Source: Dichetophora obliterata (lineage: Eukaryota; Arthropoda; Insecta; Diptera; Sciomyzidae). From it: a stretch of DNA of 64,000 nucleotides. The stretch spans positions 214,114,000 to 214,177,999 of the forward strand of contig OY986439.1 of the NCBI GenBank assembly GCA_963920525.1, in the 5' to 3' direction. This document shows positions 44,884 through 54,712 of the stretch, piece by piece (within the stretch, counting starts at the first letter, position 1; each line of letters opens with the position of its first letter). The position numbers and the translations under genes were made by a program. Below the pieces are notes generated by a model. It did not search any database. It was given only the letters and a program-made list of their open reading frames with translations, and had not been told where the DNA came from.

Positions 44884-47193
44884 TTAAAACAAAAACGTAC
44901 TCCTTCCTATCATTTTTGCAATATGTACAGTGTGAAAAGGAACCGCTATTTTTGGTATTGGGTGTAATTCAGCTTGAATTTTACCAGAATGAGACTTAGA
45001 AACCTTGCACGTGATACAGTTGTCCACAAACTTTCTTACATACTTTGCCATATTCTCAAACCAATAAGATTCATAAACCTTCTCTAAGGTCTTCTCCCAA
45101 CCTAAGTGCATCAAAGCTTCGTGAGTATTATTAATGATTGACCACCTGAGCGCCCTAGGTACAATTGGCAAACATTGTGTCCTACCATTGCGTTGAATTT
45201 TGCGATATAATACACCCGATCTGATTTCATAGGTCCTTGCAACATCTTCATTAAGGTTGTTGTCATTTAGATCGAGCATCAATTTTGAAATTTCGCCATC
45301 ACGTTGTTGCTCAGCAACTAACCAATTATCTGGCAATTCAAAAACATCAACTCGCTTAGTCTCTACCTTTTCAATTATTTTTGTTGAAGGAGAAGGCAAT
45401 GGATTTCTTGAAAAGAAATCAACATGAGACATTCGATTACCATTTCTATGAATAATATCGAAATCGAAAGCTTGCAAGAAAGCCCACCACCTATGCACTC
45501 TAGGAGTCAGATCAAGCTTTTTACGTGATGATTGTAACGAATTACAATCAGTCACAACTACAAACTTTTGCCCGTGCAAATAATGCCTAAAATGCTTAAC
45601 TGCGTTTACAACCGCCAGAGTTTCTAACTCATATGAGTGGTATTTAGATTCAGCACTGGTTGTGCGCCTGCTATAATAAGCAATAACACAAGGTTTATCA
45701 TTCGTTTTTTGCATTAAAATGGCACCATAACCGATTGCGCTGGCATCAGTATGAAGCTCAATGGGGCAGTCAGGATTAAAAATTGTTAATACTGGCTCAT
45801 TTGTTAGAATAGAAATCACTTTTTGCCTTAAAGCTTCATGATTAGATTTCCATTCAATTCTACCGATCCCAGACGATAAAGCATACAATGGAGCCATAAC
45901 TTGCGAAAAATGAGGAACAAACCTCCTAAAATACGATGCCAATCCAATAAATTGGCGCAACTGCGTCACAGTTTCTGGAGGTGGTAAAGCAGTAAGAGCC
46001 TCTATCTTTTTTGGATTAGGCCTTATCTCGCCATCGCTGATCTCAAAACCTAAATATTGAACTTTAGCTTTAAGAAACGCACATTTCTTAAAATTTAAAG
46101 AAAACCCATTGTCAGTGAGCACCTTTAAGACAGTATGTAACCTATCTAAAGCCTCTTCGGGGCTGGAAGCAACAATAAGGACATCATCCATATAAACAAT
46201 AACGAAATAATATGCCAAATTTCCTAAAGCATTGATAACAGCGCGCTGAAAAACGGACGGCGCATTTTTCAGGCCAAATGGCATTGCAAGGTATTCATAC
46301 TGACCATCAGGTGTAATAAAAGATGTATACTCAACTGAGTTAGCATGGACAGGTATTTGATGGTACCCCGAAACCATATCTAAACTTGAAAAGAACTTAG
46401 AGCCATTCAATCTATCGATTTGATCAGAAATAAGAGGCAAAGGAAACCTTTCTGGAACTGTAATATCATTTAATCCTCTGTAGTCCACACACATTCGGTC
46501 GGATCCATCTTTCTTTTTCACAAGAAGGATTGGACTCGCAAATGACGATGAACTAGGACGAATGACTTTTGCAGCTAACAGTTCATCAACTCTTTCTCGT
46601 ACAACTTTACGTTCTACTGGACTCAATCGATAAGGACGTCTACAAATAATTTTGTTTGGATTATTGAGCCTTATCTGCATAGGTTCAACATCAGCTCTTT
46701 TTTGAGGGATACCTTGCACGAAATTGTCTTTGAAGCAATATAGAATGTCTACAAGTTTTGACCGCAAATGTAGAGGAACATCAGTGACGATTTCGTCCAA
46801 CAGTATGTCCTTTGGTGCATGTACATCACAGGTATTTATTTCATTCACTCTAGTTAAACTCAATTTATTCATTGTCATAAACATAGCTAAACCTAAATTC
46901 AAGATCTCACGTCCAATCAAAATTTGATAATTTAAGCAGTTATTCGGTAAAATATGAAAAATAATCTCAAACGCGATACTATCTACTTCAATCAAAGTTA
47001 GAATTTGCATAGTACTAATTACAGACGTTTGTCCAATACCAGTCAAAGTAACTATTTTCTGAATACGTTTACCACTAAATTTACAAGCTATTGACTCTTT
47101 TTTGAGAGAACATTCTGCTCCCGAATCGTAACTATATGAAAACTTCTCACCAAAATGGTATAAGGTTCCGGTAGGTTCATTCACAGCACACAA
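44884..47193 (-). CDS. Gypsy pol: protease, RT, RNase H, integrase zinc domain
   Basis: The 769-codon frame has an aspartic protease (YDSGAECS near residue 24), then RT with RMCVDYRGLNDITVPERFPLP, SLDMVSGYHQIPV, FGLKNAPSVFQ and the catalytic YMDD (about residue 335). RNase H follows (LHTDASAIGYGAIL near 465, ELETLAVV). The integrase zinc region is last (HEALMHLGWEKTL and CITCKVSKS near 725). The frame overlaps the end of gag by 13 bases in another phase, implying a frameshift or reinitiation. It ends abruptly at HTVHIAKM because of the deletion in integrase. Confidence 0.92.
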   Translation of the reverse strand: MCAVNEPTGTLYHFGEKFSYSYDSGAECSLKKESIACKFSGKRIQKIVTLTGIGQTSVISTMQILTLIEVDSIAFEIIFHILPNNCLNYQILIGREILNLGLAMFMTMNKLSLTRVNEINTCDVHAPKDILLDEIVTDVPLHLRSKLVDILYCFKDNFVQGIPQKRADVEPMQIRLNNPNKIICRRPYRLSPVERKVVRERVDELLAAKVIRPSSSSFASPILLVKKKDGSDRMCVDYRGLNDITVPERFPLPLISDQIDRLNGSKFFSSLDMVSGYHQIPVHANSVEYTSFITPDGQYEYLAMPFGLKNAPSVFQRAVINALGNLAYYFVIVYMDDVLIVASSPEEALDRLHTVLKVLTDNGFSLNFKKCAFLKAKVQYLGFEISDGEIRPNPKKIEALTALPPPETVTQLRQFIGLASYFRRFVPHFSQVMAPLYALSSGIGRIEWKSNHEALRQKVISILTNEPVLTIFNPDCPIELHTDASAIGYGAILMQKTNDKPCVIAYYSRRTTSAESKYHSYELETLAVVNAVKHFRHYLHGQKFVVVTDCNSLQSSRKKLDLTPRVHRWWAFLQAFDFDIIHRNGNRMSHVDFFSRNPLPSPSTKIIEKVETKRVDVFELPDNWLVAEQQRDGEISKLMLDLNDNNLNEDVARTYEIRSGVLYRKIQRNGRTQCLPIVPRALRWSIINNTHEALMHLGWEKTLEKVYESYWFENMAKYVRKFVDNCITCKVSKSHSGKIQAELHPIPKIAVPFHTVHIAKMIGRSTFLF

Positions 47194-48179
47194 GTTGATT
47201 TGTCTCTCGCTGGACGTAGATGGGCCATCGTTGTAGAGTTTTTTTCCTTTTTGCCACTTCGCTTTGGACAGCTTGATGCGTAATGGCCGACTTCACTACA
47301 GTTGAAACAGGTTACAGCTGGTTTGTTAGGATTTTTTGAATTTTCTTTAACGAACGCACTAGTTCTTGTTTCCTTCTTGAAACTGTCTTTCTTAAATTTA
47401 CACTGGAGCGCCTTATGTCCTTGCTTGCCACAACTGAAGCATTGGACGTTGGCTGAAGATATGATTTGCCTATATTTCTTCGCTTCGGATGCATCTTGTT
47501 CATTCTGCGCCACTGACTTTCTTTTCAAAAATGACATTGCTTTAAGTTCCTGTTGCAAACGATTTCTTGTCCCAATATCCGATATAAATGCCAAGCGTTG
47601 AACTCTGGGCTCGAATTGCGCAATGTGGGCGATAATCGTAGACACTGCTATCTGCTCTACCGATAAATTCTGCCAACGATGCATCAATGACGTCATCAGG
47701 GTCGCAGCATATGCAGAAAGACACTCGTCAGCTTTTGGTCTTCCGTTGTTGATGTTGATCAAAAAGGCAGCCGTAGTTTCAAGGCAGTTGTATCGCGCAC
47801 TGAAAATGCCCTTGAACTCACCCCACGTCATTTCAGGATACGAAACTTGGGTTAACCAAGTGGAAGATTCGCCTTTGAGCGCTCGGCTTAGCATAATCAT
47901 TAAGGATGTACCTTTTGGCGGATCATTCCACCACGCAATCCACGCACCAGCATCTGCATTTTCATTTTGGAGATCAAATTCCGGAAGCTGAATTTCAACT
48001 TTTCCAGGTGTGTGCATAGCCCGAATAAGAGCCTGAAAATTTTTGTTCTGCTGCTCGAGCAAAAGACGCCATTTCAAATCGTCTAATTCTGTTGATTGTT
48101 GCCGAAAAGGCTGGTTGGATCCCACTTCTGATGTCAGAATAACAGGAATTGAAGCCGGAGTATTTGATTCATTCATCAT
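47181..48179 (-). CDS. Gypsy gag (332 aa) starting inside the LTR
   Basis: The frame starts at 48179, within the 5' LTR, so the first 16 codons are LTR sequence. It has a capsid-like middle (WNDPPKGTSLMIMLSRALKG, FKGIFSARYN) and two CCHC zinc knuckles (CFSCGKQGHKALQC and CFNCSEVGHYASSC) near the C-terminus. Gag packages the element RNA. A Met further downstream could also be used, but the open frame continues smoothly across the LTR edge. The frame is intact. Confidence 0.88.
   Translation of the reverse strand: MMNESNTPASIPVILTSEVGSNQPFRQQSTELDDLKWRLLLEQQNKNFQALIRAMHTPGKVEIQLPEFDLQNENADAGAWIAWWNDPPKGTSLMIMLSRALKGESSTWLTQVSYPEMTWGEFKGIFSARYNCLETTAAFLININNGRPKADECLSAYAATLMTSLMHRWQNLSVEQIAVSTIIAHIAQFEPRVQRLAFISDIGTRNRLQQELKAMSFLKRKSVAQNEQDASEAKKYRQIISSANVQCFSCGKQGHKALQCKFKKDSFKKETRTSAFVKENSKNPNKPAVTCFNCSEVGHYASSCPKRSGKKEKNSTTMAHLRPARDKSTCVL
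48117..48131 (-). promoter_or_regulatory. Candidate primer-binding site, tRNA-Leu type
   Basis: Directly after the 5' LTR on the minus strand is TCAGAAGTGGGATCC. It is complementary to the CCCACTTCTGA-type acceptor end known for animal tRNA-Leu, but lacks the pairing for the last CACCA bases. It lies within the gag frame. Micropia/mdg3-like Gypsy elements are known for tRNA-Leu priming. Confidence 0.5.
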
Positions 48180-48413
48180 TTAAACAAATTTAATGTATTT
48201 TTCTATTCTTTTATTTTGTTTTTTTTTTTTTTAAATAATTATACAGCGAAAACGTGACGACAGATTCAAAGCTTATTTCTCATCTAAATTTAAATTCATG
48301 ACGTTCTTAAATTTTCTATTCAATACTTGCTGAACAGTTTCACCCAAACTACTTAACTTGATGTTAACTGAGTATATTGGATATCGTTTGCTACACAGTG
48401 TCTCGCTGCGTCA
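48132..48413 (-). repeat. Gypsy 5' LTR
   Basis: It is 282 bases and includes the gag start codon. It is followed on the high-coordinate side by TATATATA target DNA. Confidence 0.92.
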
Positions 48414-48520
48414 TATATATATATATATGTATTTCCGATACGGTAACACTTTTACTAAAAACAAATAGTTTTACTAGTATTATATATACTCTTTAATTCA
48501 TATGTATAAACTGTTTTCTA

Positions 48521-49081
48521 GAATAGTTCGATGTCATATGCTGACTGTAGCTATAAATAAAAATCTACAAAAAATTAAAGCTTACTGTACAACAATAACT
48601 ACCAAGCAAATCTACAACAACAACGCAAAGAGAATGATAAGATCCCAGCGGTTGCGCAGCGTTAGAGGGGATGAACCGAATTGGCGGCGGAAAATATACA
48701 ACACTTTGTTTGCTATTTTTTCTGTTTGCCTGCTAGCAAGATCTAAAGTGGAGGGAGGCATTAAAAGAGACTTCAAAGCTAACTACTGAAATAAAGTGAA
48801 ATTTCAATTTTTCATATTTGTATTTTGTTTGACTGTCGTGAAGTCTCTTTTAATGCCTCCACTTTAGATCTTGCTAGCAGGCAAACAGAAAAAAATAGCA
48901 AGCAAAGTGCTATTTTTCGCCGCTAATACGGTTCATCCCTTCTAACGCTGCGCAACCGCTGTGATCATGTCATTCTCTCTGCGTTTTTGTTGTAGATTTG
49001 CTTGGTAATTGTTGTTGTGCAGTTAGATTGAATTTTTTCGTAGATGTTTTTTGTAGCTACAGTCGGTATATGACAATCGAA
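48521..49081. repeat. Large foldback repeat Y
   Basis: The arm 48521-48792 (GTCATATGCTGACTGTAGCT ... TTTAATGCCTCC-type end) is inverted at about 48833-49081, with a loop of about 45 bases. The arms are very similar, with some substitutions and indels. The 95-codon ORF in the left arm has no domain. TA repeats flank both sides (48412-48428 and 49094-49117). Confidence 0.82.
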
Positions 49082-49210
49082 GTATTTTTATAACACTTTA
49101 TATATATATATATATAAAAACACTTACACAAAAAAACTGCAAAATAAAATTATATTTACAGTTGTAATTGACTAAATTACAGTCAGCTTATAACAAGCGT
49201 TCTATTTCTT

Positions 49211-49388
49211 ACCGCCTAATGTTGTAAATCGAAAACGGAAACAAACGACAAGTAAGATACGAGATGCAACCCTTTTTCTATACGAAATTCTATTGCTTCT
49301 CGTGTCTTGCTTGTCTATACGAAATTCTATTGCTTCTCGTGTCTTGCTTGTCGTTGGTTTGCGTTTTCAATTTACAACACTAGGTGGT
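49211..49388. repeat. Small foldback with internal 37-bp tandem duplication
   Basis: ACCGCCTAATGTTGTAAATC at 49211 is inverted near 49386 (GATTTACAACATTAGGCGGT-like, diverged). Inside, a 37-base unit starting CTATACGAAATTC is repeated at 49278 and 49315. A related piece (TTGCTTCTCGTGTCTTGCTT) lies at 57553. Confidence 0.7.
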
Positions 49389-49694
49389 TAAACTGTTTAC
49401 GTACATTTATTATATTAAATTATATATAATTTATATACTATATATATTTCTTATATATTCTTATTTTAATACACAACACAATCTATATATAGCGTGCATG
49501 TTTATTGTGTTATTATATAAAAAGACATAAATAAGATTTAAATTTTTAAATTAATTCAATAATGAAATAATTTAAATAAATGATATGAATTATATGTATA
49601 TATTTTTGATATGGTACTACATTTAGTTAAAAAAAATAGTTTCATCCGTTTATACAAAATTTTAAAAATTGATTTAAACCCTTATCTATTGTAA

Positions 49695-49975
49695 AATAAG
49701 TCAGGTGTCATATGCCGACTGTAGCTACAAAAGAAATCTAAAAAAACAATTCCAGCTAACTGTACAACAACAATTACATGGAAAAACTACAACAACAACG
49801 TAGTGAGAATGGAAAGGTTCACAGCGGTTGCGCAACATTAGAGGGGATAAACAAATCGGCGTCAGAAAATAAGCCGCATTTTGCTTACTATTTTTTCTGT
49901 TTGCCTGGTTGCAAAATCTCAAGTAGTGGAATGGCAAAATTAGACAAGGTAGTCTTAGGACGGAGAGCCGGTGAC
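49695..49975 (+). repeat. Solo arm of foldback Y
   Basis: It aligns in the same direction with the left arm 48521-48760 (TGTCATATGCCGACTGTAGC; ACAGCGGTTGCGCAAC; TTTTTTCTGTTTGCCTG). It is diverged and not followed by an inverted partner. Confidence 0.65.
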
Positions 49976-50379
49976 CGAAACTGTCAAAACGAAGTTGACA
50001 TTTCATACAAAATCTGCAGCCAATGAGAATGCAATATGAAAGCAAAAATTGGCCAAAATACCAAAATGGCTGAATTTCTCACTAAGAAAGAGAACACATT
50101 CAGCCCTAACACTACCTTGTCTAGTTGTACTATGAGTGGTGGTACCAAAAGGGGCTTCAAGGCCAGTCACACGAAAACCAAATATCAAACATTTTAAATT
50201 TATTTTATTTTAACCTGCAGCAGCTCTACATACACATTGAAAAAAACAGTATCATTCAATGTTTCGCAGCAGAGCAAAGGGAGGGAAAAACGATGTGTCA
50301 GCAGAGGAACTTATTGATGGTTGCTTGCTACATTTGCTGAGCGCCTGGTAGTCAAGATCCAAGAGCGTCATTTAAAAAC

Positions 50380-50500
50380 CTACTCGCTGTCTGTATTGAT
50401 GACGAGAGTTACTCGCAAAATGACGATGACGCAAACCAACGATTTACCCTCTACCAAAATTGTTCGACGCGCCTAAAGAAGTTTTCACTTCAAAAAATAA
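50380..50500 (+). repeat. Dispersed repeat X, copy 2
   Basis: It shares CTGTCTGTATTGATGACG and the TTTACCCTCTACC-to-TTTTCACTTCAAAAAA block with 52125-52400 and, inverted, 21990-22140. It adjoins the left arm of the next foldback. Confidence 0.65.
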
Positions 50501-51040
50501 CGAAAGTGCTTGAGTTTGTGTGAGCGTGTGTGTGGCCCAACGATCTCCCGGTGCATGGGCTTTCTTTGCTGGTGAACGTCCTCCAAGTGCCACCAGCAGC
50601 AGCATAAGCAAGTGCAGTGCAAAATTTGTTGCTAGCCAACATCCTCTTTCCGCTTTCAATTTATTTGATTCACGCCGGAGTATAATGGCAGAAACTCGCC
50701 TCTGCGCTTGAGACATGCAGAAATGGTGCTTCTGAAATATTGGAGAGTTGACCAGTCAATTGAATTGTGCTGCTCGTGGCGACTCTCGGAGAACGTTGGC
50801 AAGCAAAAGAATCAAGAAATTTGCACTGCACTTGCTTTTGCTGCTGGTGATGGCACTTAGAAAATATTGGCTAGCAACAAATTTTGCACTGCACTTGCTT
50901 ATGCTGCTGGTGGTGGCACTTGGAGGGCGTTCGCCAGCAAAGAAAGCCACTTTAACTTTGCTGCACTTGCTGATGCACCGGGAGATCGTTGGCCCACACA
51001 ATCGCACACACAAACTCAAGCACTTTCGTTATTTTTTTTT
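50494..51040. repeat. Foldback repeat with arms of about 155-175 bases
   Basis: The left arm (50494-50650) runs from ATAACGAAAGTGCTTGAGTT to AAATTTGTTGCTAGCCAA. It is inverted at about 50867-51040. A third, partial copy of the inner motif lies at 50818-50870. ORFs in all frames here mirror one another because of the symmetry and are not genes. Confidence 0.75.
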
Positions 51041-51044
51041 TATT

Positions 51045-52120
51045 ATTTTGTTATTTTTTAAGTTTTTTAAGTTTACAATATTACAAGTTTACGAAATAAG
51101 TTGCAAGTACAAGCACTCGAATTAAATATGTCGCAAATTGAATAAAATGCAAATTAAATAAAATATTTGCGCTAAAACACGACCGAAAAGTGAAACGTCA
51201 AAATTTGTAACTGTCAAAATTTCATCGTCCATTTGACACACAAAAAGACAAATTTATTTCAACACACACACACACATTTTATTCAATTCATTTAAAACAA
51301 TAGCCACATTCAGCGCAGACAACTGTTGTGAACTGTAATGGTAGCGCTACCTTAGTTCACGATGTTTTTCTCTGAATGTGTTGCTTCTCTACACGTCAGA
51401 AGTTAGATTCAATTTAATTTTTATGTAAATTTAATTCAATTGCAAAGGTTTCTCACTTAAATTTGCTGCGTTCTTTCTGTTTTTATTAATTTAACAGCGT
51501 CAGTAACAGCATCTGACAGTTAAGCAAACAGTTGTGTTCATGTAGCATAGAATTTGTTCGCTCGATTAAAAGGCACTGACAAATACAAGTGTGAAAATTG
51601 TCAAACTTTTAAACCATATATAGACCAGTATAAAGTGAATTAATAATAATTTTTGGTTGTAAACATCTTATTGCAACCTAACTTAAGTATTTATATACAT
51701 ACTAACAAACAGATTATATGCATTAATTTCAGGAGTTGCCAAGTGGTTTCTACGTGAGCTTGCGGCCGACTAAGAACAAGAGTGACGATCATTGTTGATT
51801 TTTTTTATGCACAAATACATGCAAACATTTTTTGAGGTTGTTTTCTAAGTTTCCTATCTTCCCAGCAGGCCAATTCAATCGTGCACGAATATTTCATGAT
51901 GATTTCTTTAAGAAACTTACTGCATGAGATACATTTGTCGACAATTCTTTAACAAATCGGTCTTTTTTTCGTTCATCAAACAATACACGAATTTGGAACT
52001 TTTATATGAGATTTTCGTCAACGACATGTATAAACGAATCAGCATGTTTCGTTAAAGAAGAAGAAAAATCGTGCAGGATTCATTCAAGATTTCTTTCAGA
52101 CTTGGACTACTGGGTTGTTA
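51045..52120. other. Unassigned spacer with a short CA repeat
   Basis: A CA-rich run lies at 51262-51273. No protein similarity, RNA gene or terminal repeat is recognised. Confidence 0.45.
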
Positions 52121-52124
52121 TCTT

Positions 52125-52400
52125 TGCTGTCTGTATTGATGACGAAAGTTACTCGGAAAAAGACATTGGCCGCATTCTAGCCGAAAAAGTGCTCAAGAAC
52201 TGTTCCACAACTTTCGGGCTGAATGGTATGCTCTCACAGAACATGTTCCTTGAGATGTCACAATTTATATAGCGAAAATATTTTATGCTACTTCGCTACT
52301 TGAGCACTTTTTCGGCTAGAATGCGGCCATTGACGCAAACTAAAGATTTACCCTCTACCAAAATCGTTCAACGCGCCTAAATAAGTTTTCACTTCAAAAA
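52125..52400 (+). repeat. Dispersed repeat X, copy 3, with a perfect 30-bp inverted repeat
   Basis: 52168-52197 and 52299-52328 are exact inverted copies (GGCCGCATTCTAGCCGAAAA core). The repeat ends at CACTTCAAAAAA, immediately before homology to the peptide-gene block begins at about 52403. Confidence 0.75.
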
Positions 52401-52520
52401 AGTTTGTGTTTGTTTTGTATCTTGTTATGAAGAAATGTTTGTTGAATCAGTTGGTTCATTTTTAACTTTTAACAACCACATTGCCTTTGAATGCTTGTAT
52501 TCCACGAGGCATATTTTTAC

Positions 52521-52564
52521 TATAAATACGCGGTTTTCTACAAACCTATATCATAGTGTCAGTA
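52521..52564 (+). promoter_or_regulatory. Core promoter of peptide gene 3
   Basis: TATAAATA lies at 52521-52528, TCATAG at 52551 and the initiator TCAGTA at 52559-52564. Only about 220 bases of the shared upstream DNA are kept in this copy. Confidence 0.68.
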
Positions 52565-52625
52565 ACTCTTAAAGTGAATTAATTAAACTAAAATCAAAGA
52601 AATACTTAAATTCAAAGTTTTCATC

Positions 52626-53912
52626 ATGCGTGTTTTGGGTGTATTTTTCATTTTTGCCATTGTGGCTTTATATAATGTCATGGCCCAGGAAAAACCATTA
52701 CCACCATCGAAAACCAATCTTCCAGGGGATTGTATCATAGGATGCGATGCACTCGTTAATTATAGAAGTATCGTTTGCGTCACACCATCAAGTGTTCGAC
52801 TTACGGATGCAGAGTGTAAGGAGCTACAAGAAACCAAGTGTCCAGCGGCAGTTTATTACGTATCAACAGAAGATAATGGTAAGTTTTGAAAGTATTCAGA
52901 CAATTTCGATATATAGCAGATACAAATTTTTGAAAAGCAAAAACCATATTATATAAATCGTATGGCTGCCATATTTTAGCTATCTGTCTGTCCGTCTGTA
53001 AGTGATTATAATAAGATCTGAAATCGAAGCTGCCATGCTGAAATTGAAACATCACTTTTTTTTAAAGGAAAGGTCCAGTTTGAGGATGAACCAAATTGGA
53101 TGAAAACCACGCCAACCTTCCAAACAAAAATCCATAAAAACTTATTAACCCTAAACTGTCACTTGGCTATTTGACAAAAGCGAATTTTCTTTCAAAAACA
53201 CACAAAAGTCAAGTCAAAGATAATTCCGTCCTAATTTTATTCTTGAAATTATACAAAATTTATTTCTGGTGGGCATTATTTAGGTTGTAATTTCCCAAAA
53301 CTTATTTCCTTGGAGTTAGCCGTAGCGCTTCCACATTCCAGTGTATTTTGTTAAAAAATATTCCTTGTTTCATAATGAAATGAATTCGTGATAAAATATG
53401 TGATATATAGCCACAAAACTTGCAACAAAAAATTATAGAACTCTATAAATTGTAAAATTGTCTCTTATGGTCTGAAATTCAAGTGAATCATTTCATGATA
53501 AAGCTATGCCCAATTTTCAAATATGAATTCTCCAATTAATGGTTGTTTCAATCATCAATAAAATTAATAAAACTTTCTCTGAAAAGTTATTATTTTGGTC
53601 TGAAACTAAGTAGTTATCCTTTTGTACTTTTCAAAAGTATTAAATGACCAAAATAGTTTATATTCGAAGCAGACAGTGGTTTTGTAATGATTCATTACTA
53701 ACTCAGTTATGGTTTTGAGTTGTAAGATATATCTCTTTTGATTTTTGTTATTCGGTATGAATGAAATTGAAATAATGTTTATTCACTTTTATTTGTTTTG
53801 TCTTTTGCAAAACTATTTTTCTATTGTACTGATGTGTCTAAAAAATTGATATATTTTTTCTTAATTATTTTCTTTTCTTATAGAAGCTTATTACTGCATG
53901 AACATCTTTTAG
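52626..53912 (+). CDS. Secreted six-cysteine peptide 3 (Kazal-like), two exons
   Basis: Exon 1 is 52626-52878 and exon 2 is 53884-53912. The phase-1 intron is 1005 bases (GTAAGT, TTCTTTTCTTATAG), lengthened by about 575 extra bases relative to gene 2. The precursor is 93 residues. The signal peptide and the QEKPLPPSKTNLPGDC start of the mature part are identical to gene 2, while the C2-C4 region is strongly changed (CDALVNYRSIVC and then TPSSVRLTDAEC). All six Cys and the 16-residue C5-C6 gap remain. The stop TAG falls where genes 1 and 2 read on for five or six residues, so the C-terminus is short but beyond the last Cys. The gene is probably still functional. Confidence 0.78.
53263..53837. 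other. Extra DNA in the intron of peptide gene 3
   Basis: This is absent from the introns of genes 1 and 2, where the flanking sequence (GAAATTATACA and CTAAAAAACTGATAT) is joined. It is AT-rich with no ORF of note. Terminal repeats are not evident. Confidence 0.6.
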
Positions 53913-53944
53913 CTCCAGTCCTTGAATGATGTGCAGATGAAGTA

Positions 53945-53950
53945 AATAAT
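53945..53950 (+). terminator. Altered polyadenylation signal of peptide gene 3
   Basis: AATAAT occupies the place of AATAAA in genes 1 and 2. A downstream AAATAAAAAC near 54064 could substitute. Confidence 0.45.
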
Positions 53951-54712
53951 TGAATGTTTATCAAATTAATTTGGTGTTTTATTAAAAATTATTAATTTTA
54001 TAACTTTTGGAATTGTTTAAAATTAAAAAAAAACTTATAATACGATGTAATTTTTTTTAATTAAAAAATAAAAACATTTTCAATTTGAGCAAAGCATACC
54101 GTTGGTTATATTATATTTTAAAGACTTCTCAACATTTTATTATTGAACAACTAGCTACAGTTTTGAAATATTTTGCTTGGCGCATGTTGTGTCGATTTAG
54201 AACAGAATTTGGAGCATTATAATTTTCAATTTGGACCAGATCAAGTGACTGTACAGATCGTAAGCATTGTTGAAATATATTATAAGCATGGAGGTGGCCA
54301 TTATTTAGAAAAGTATTTCTTCCAGCTGCCATAGGCTAAAAATCTTCATTGTGATATAAAACTAACAGCTGATACGTCCAATTTTACTAAAGTAAGCACT
54401 TAAAGTTTTAATTGCAAAACTTTGACTAATTATTGATTAGCATTAGTTTTTTAACTTGTTTTAAAATTTAAATTTTTTTAAAAAGTTATAAGCAATTCCA
54501 TTGTTATGTACTTTTTAAATTATTATTTCTGAGGGAAATTGAGTAAACGTTGATGTAATTTTTATAGCAGGACTAAAAAACGTACAAAACTAAAGAAGTT
54601 TCTTACAATTTAGATAAAGAAACTCTTAAGAAATAATACTTTCAAATAAAAATTAATGATGACTTTATTTTTTTTATGTTTTTTATTTTATAATTCTAAA
54701 AAAAGCTATTTC

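Larger units (their letters stand above)
43381..48413 (-). mobile_element. Gypsy-type LTR retrotransposon, minus strand
   Basis: Minus-strand order is 5' LTR (48413-48132), gag, pol (protease, RT, RNase H, integrase), non-coding, then 3' LTR (43659-43381). The LTRs begin TGACGCAGCG and end TTCTGACA. They differ by one substitution plus a T-run length. The element sits in TA repeats next to the foldback at 43055. No envelope-like ORF is present. Integrase is broken. Confidence 0.93.

Noticed and set aside
43381..48413. Envelope gene of an errantivirus-type element
   Set aside because: Only about 460 non-coding bases separate the pol end from the 3' LTR, so no envelope frame fits.
48502..48789. 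95-codon ORF in the foldback arm
   Set aside because: It ends in a repeat arm present three times with disrupted frames, and no homologous domain is seen.
50444..51061. Several mirrored ORFs on both strands
   Set aside because: They arise from the inverted-repeat symmetry and share the same DNA. They have no domain.
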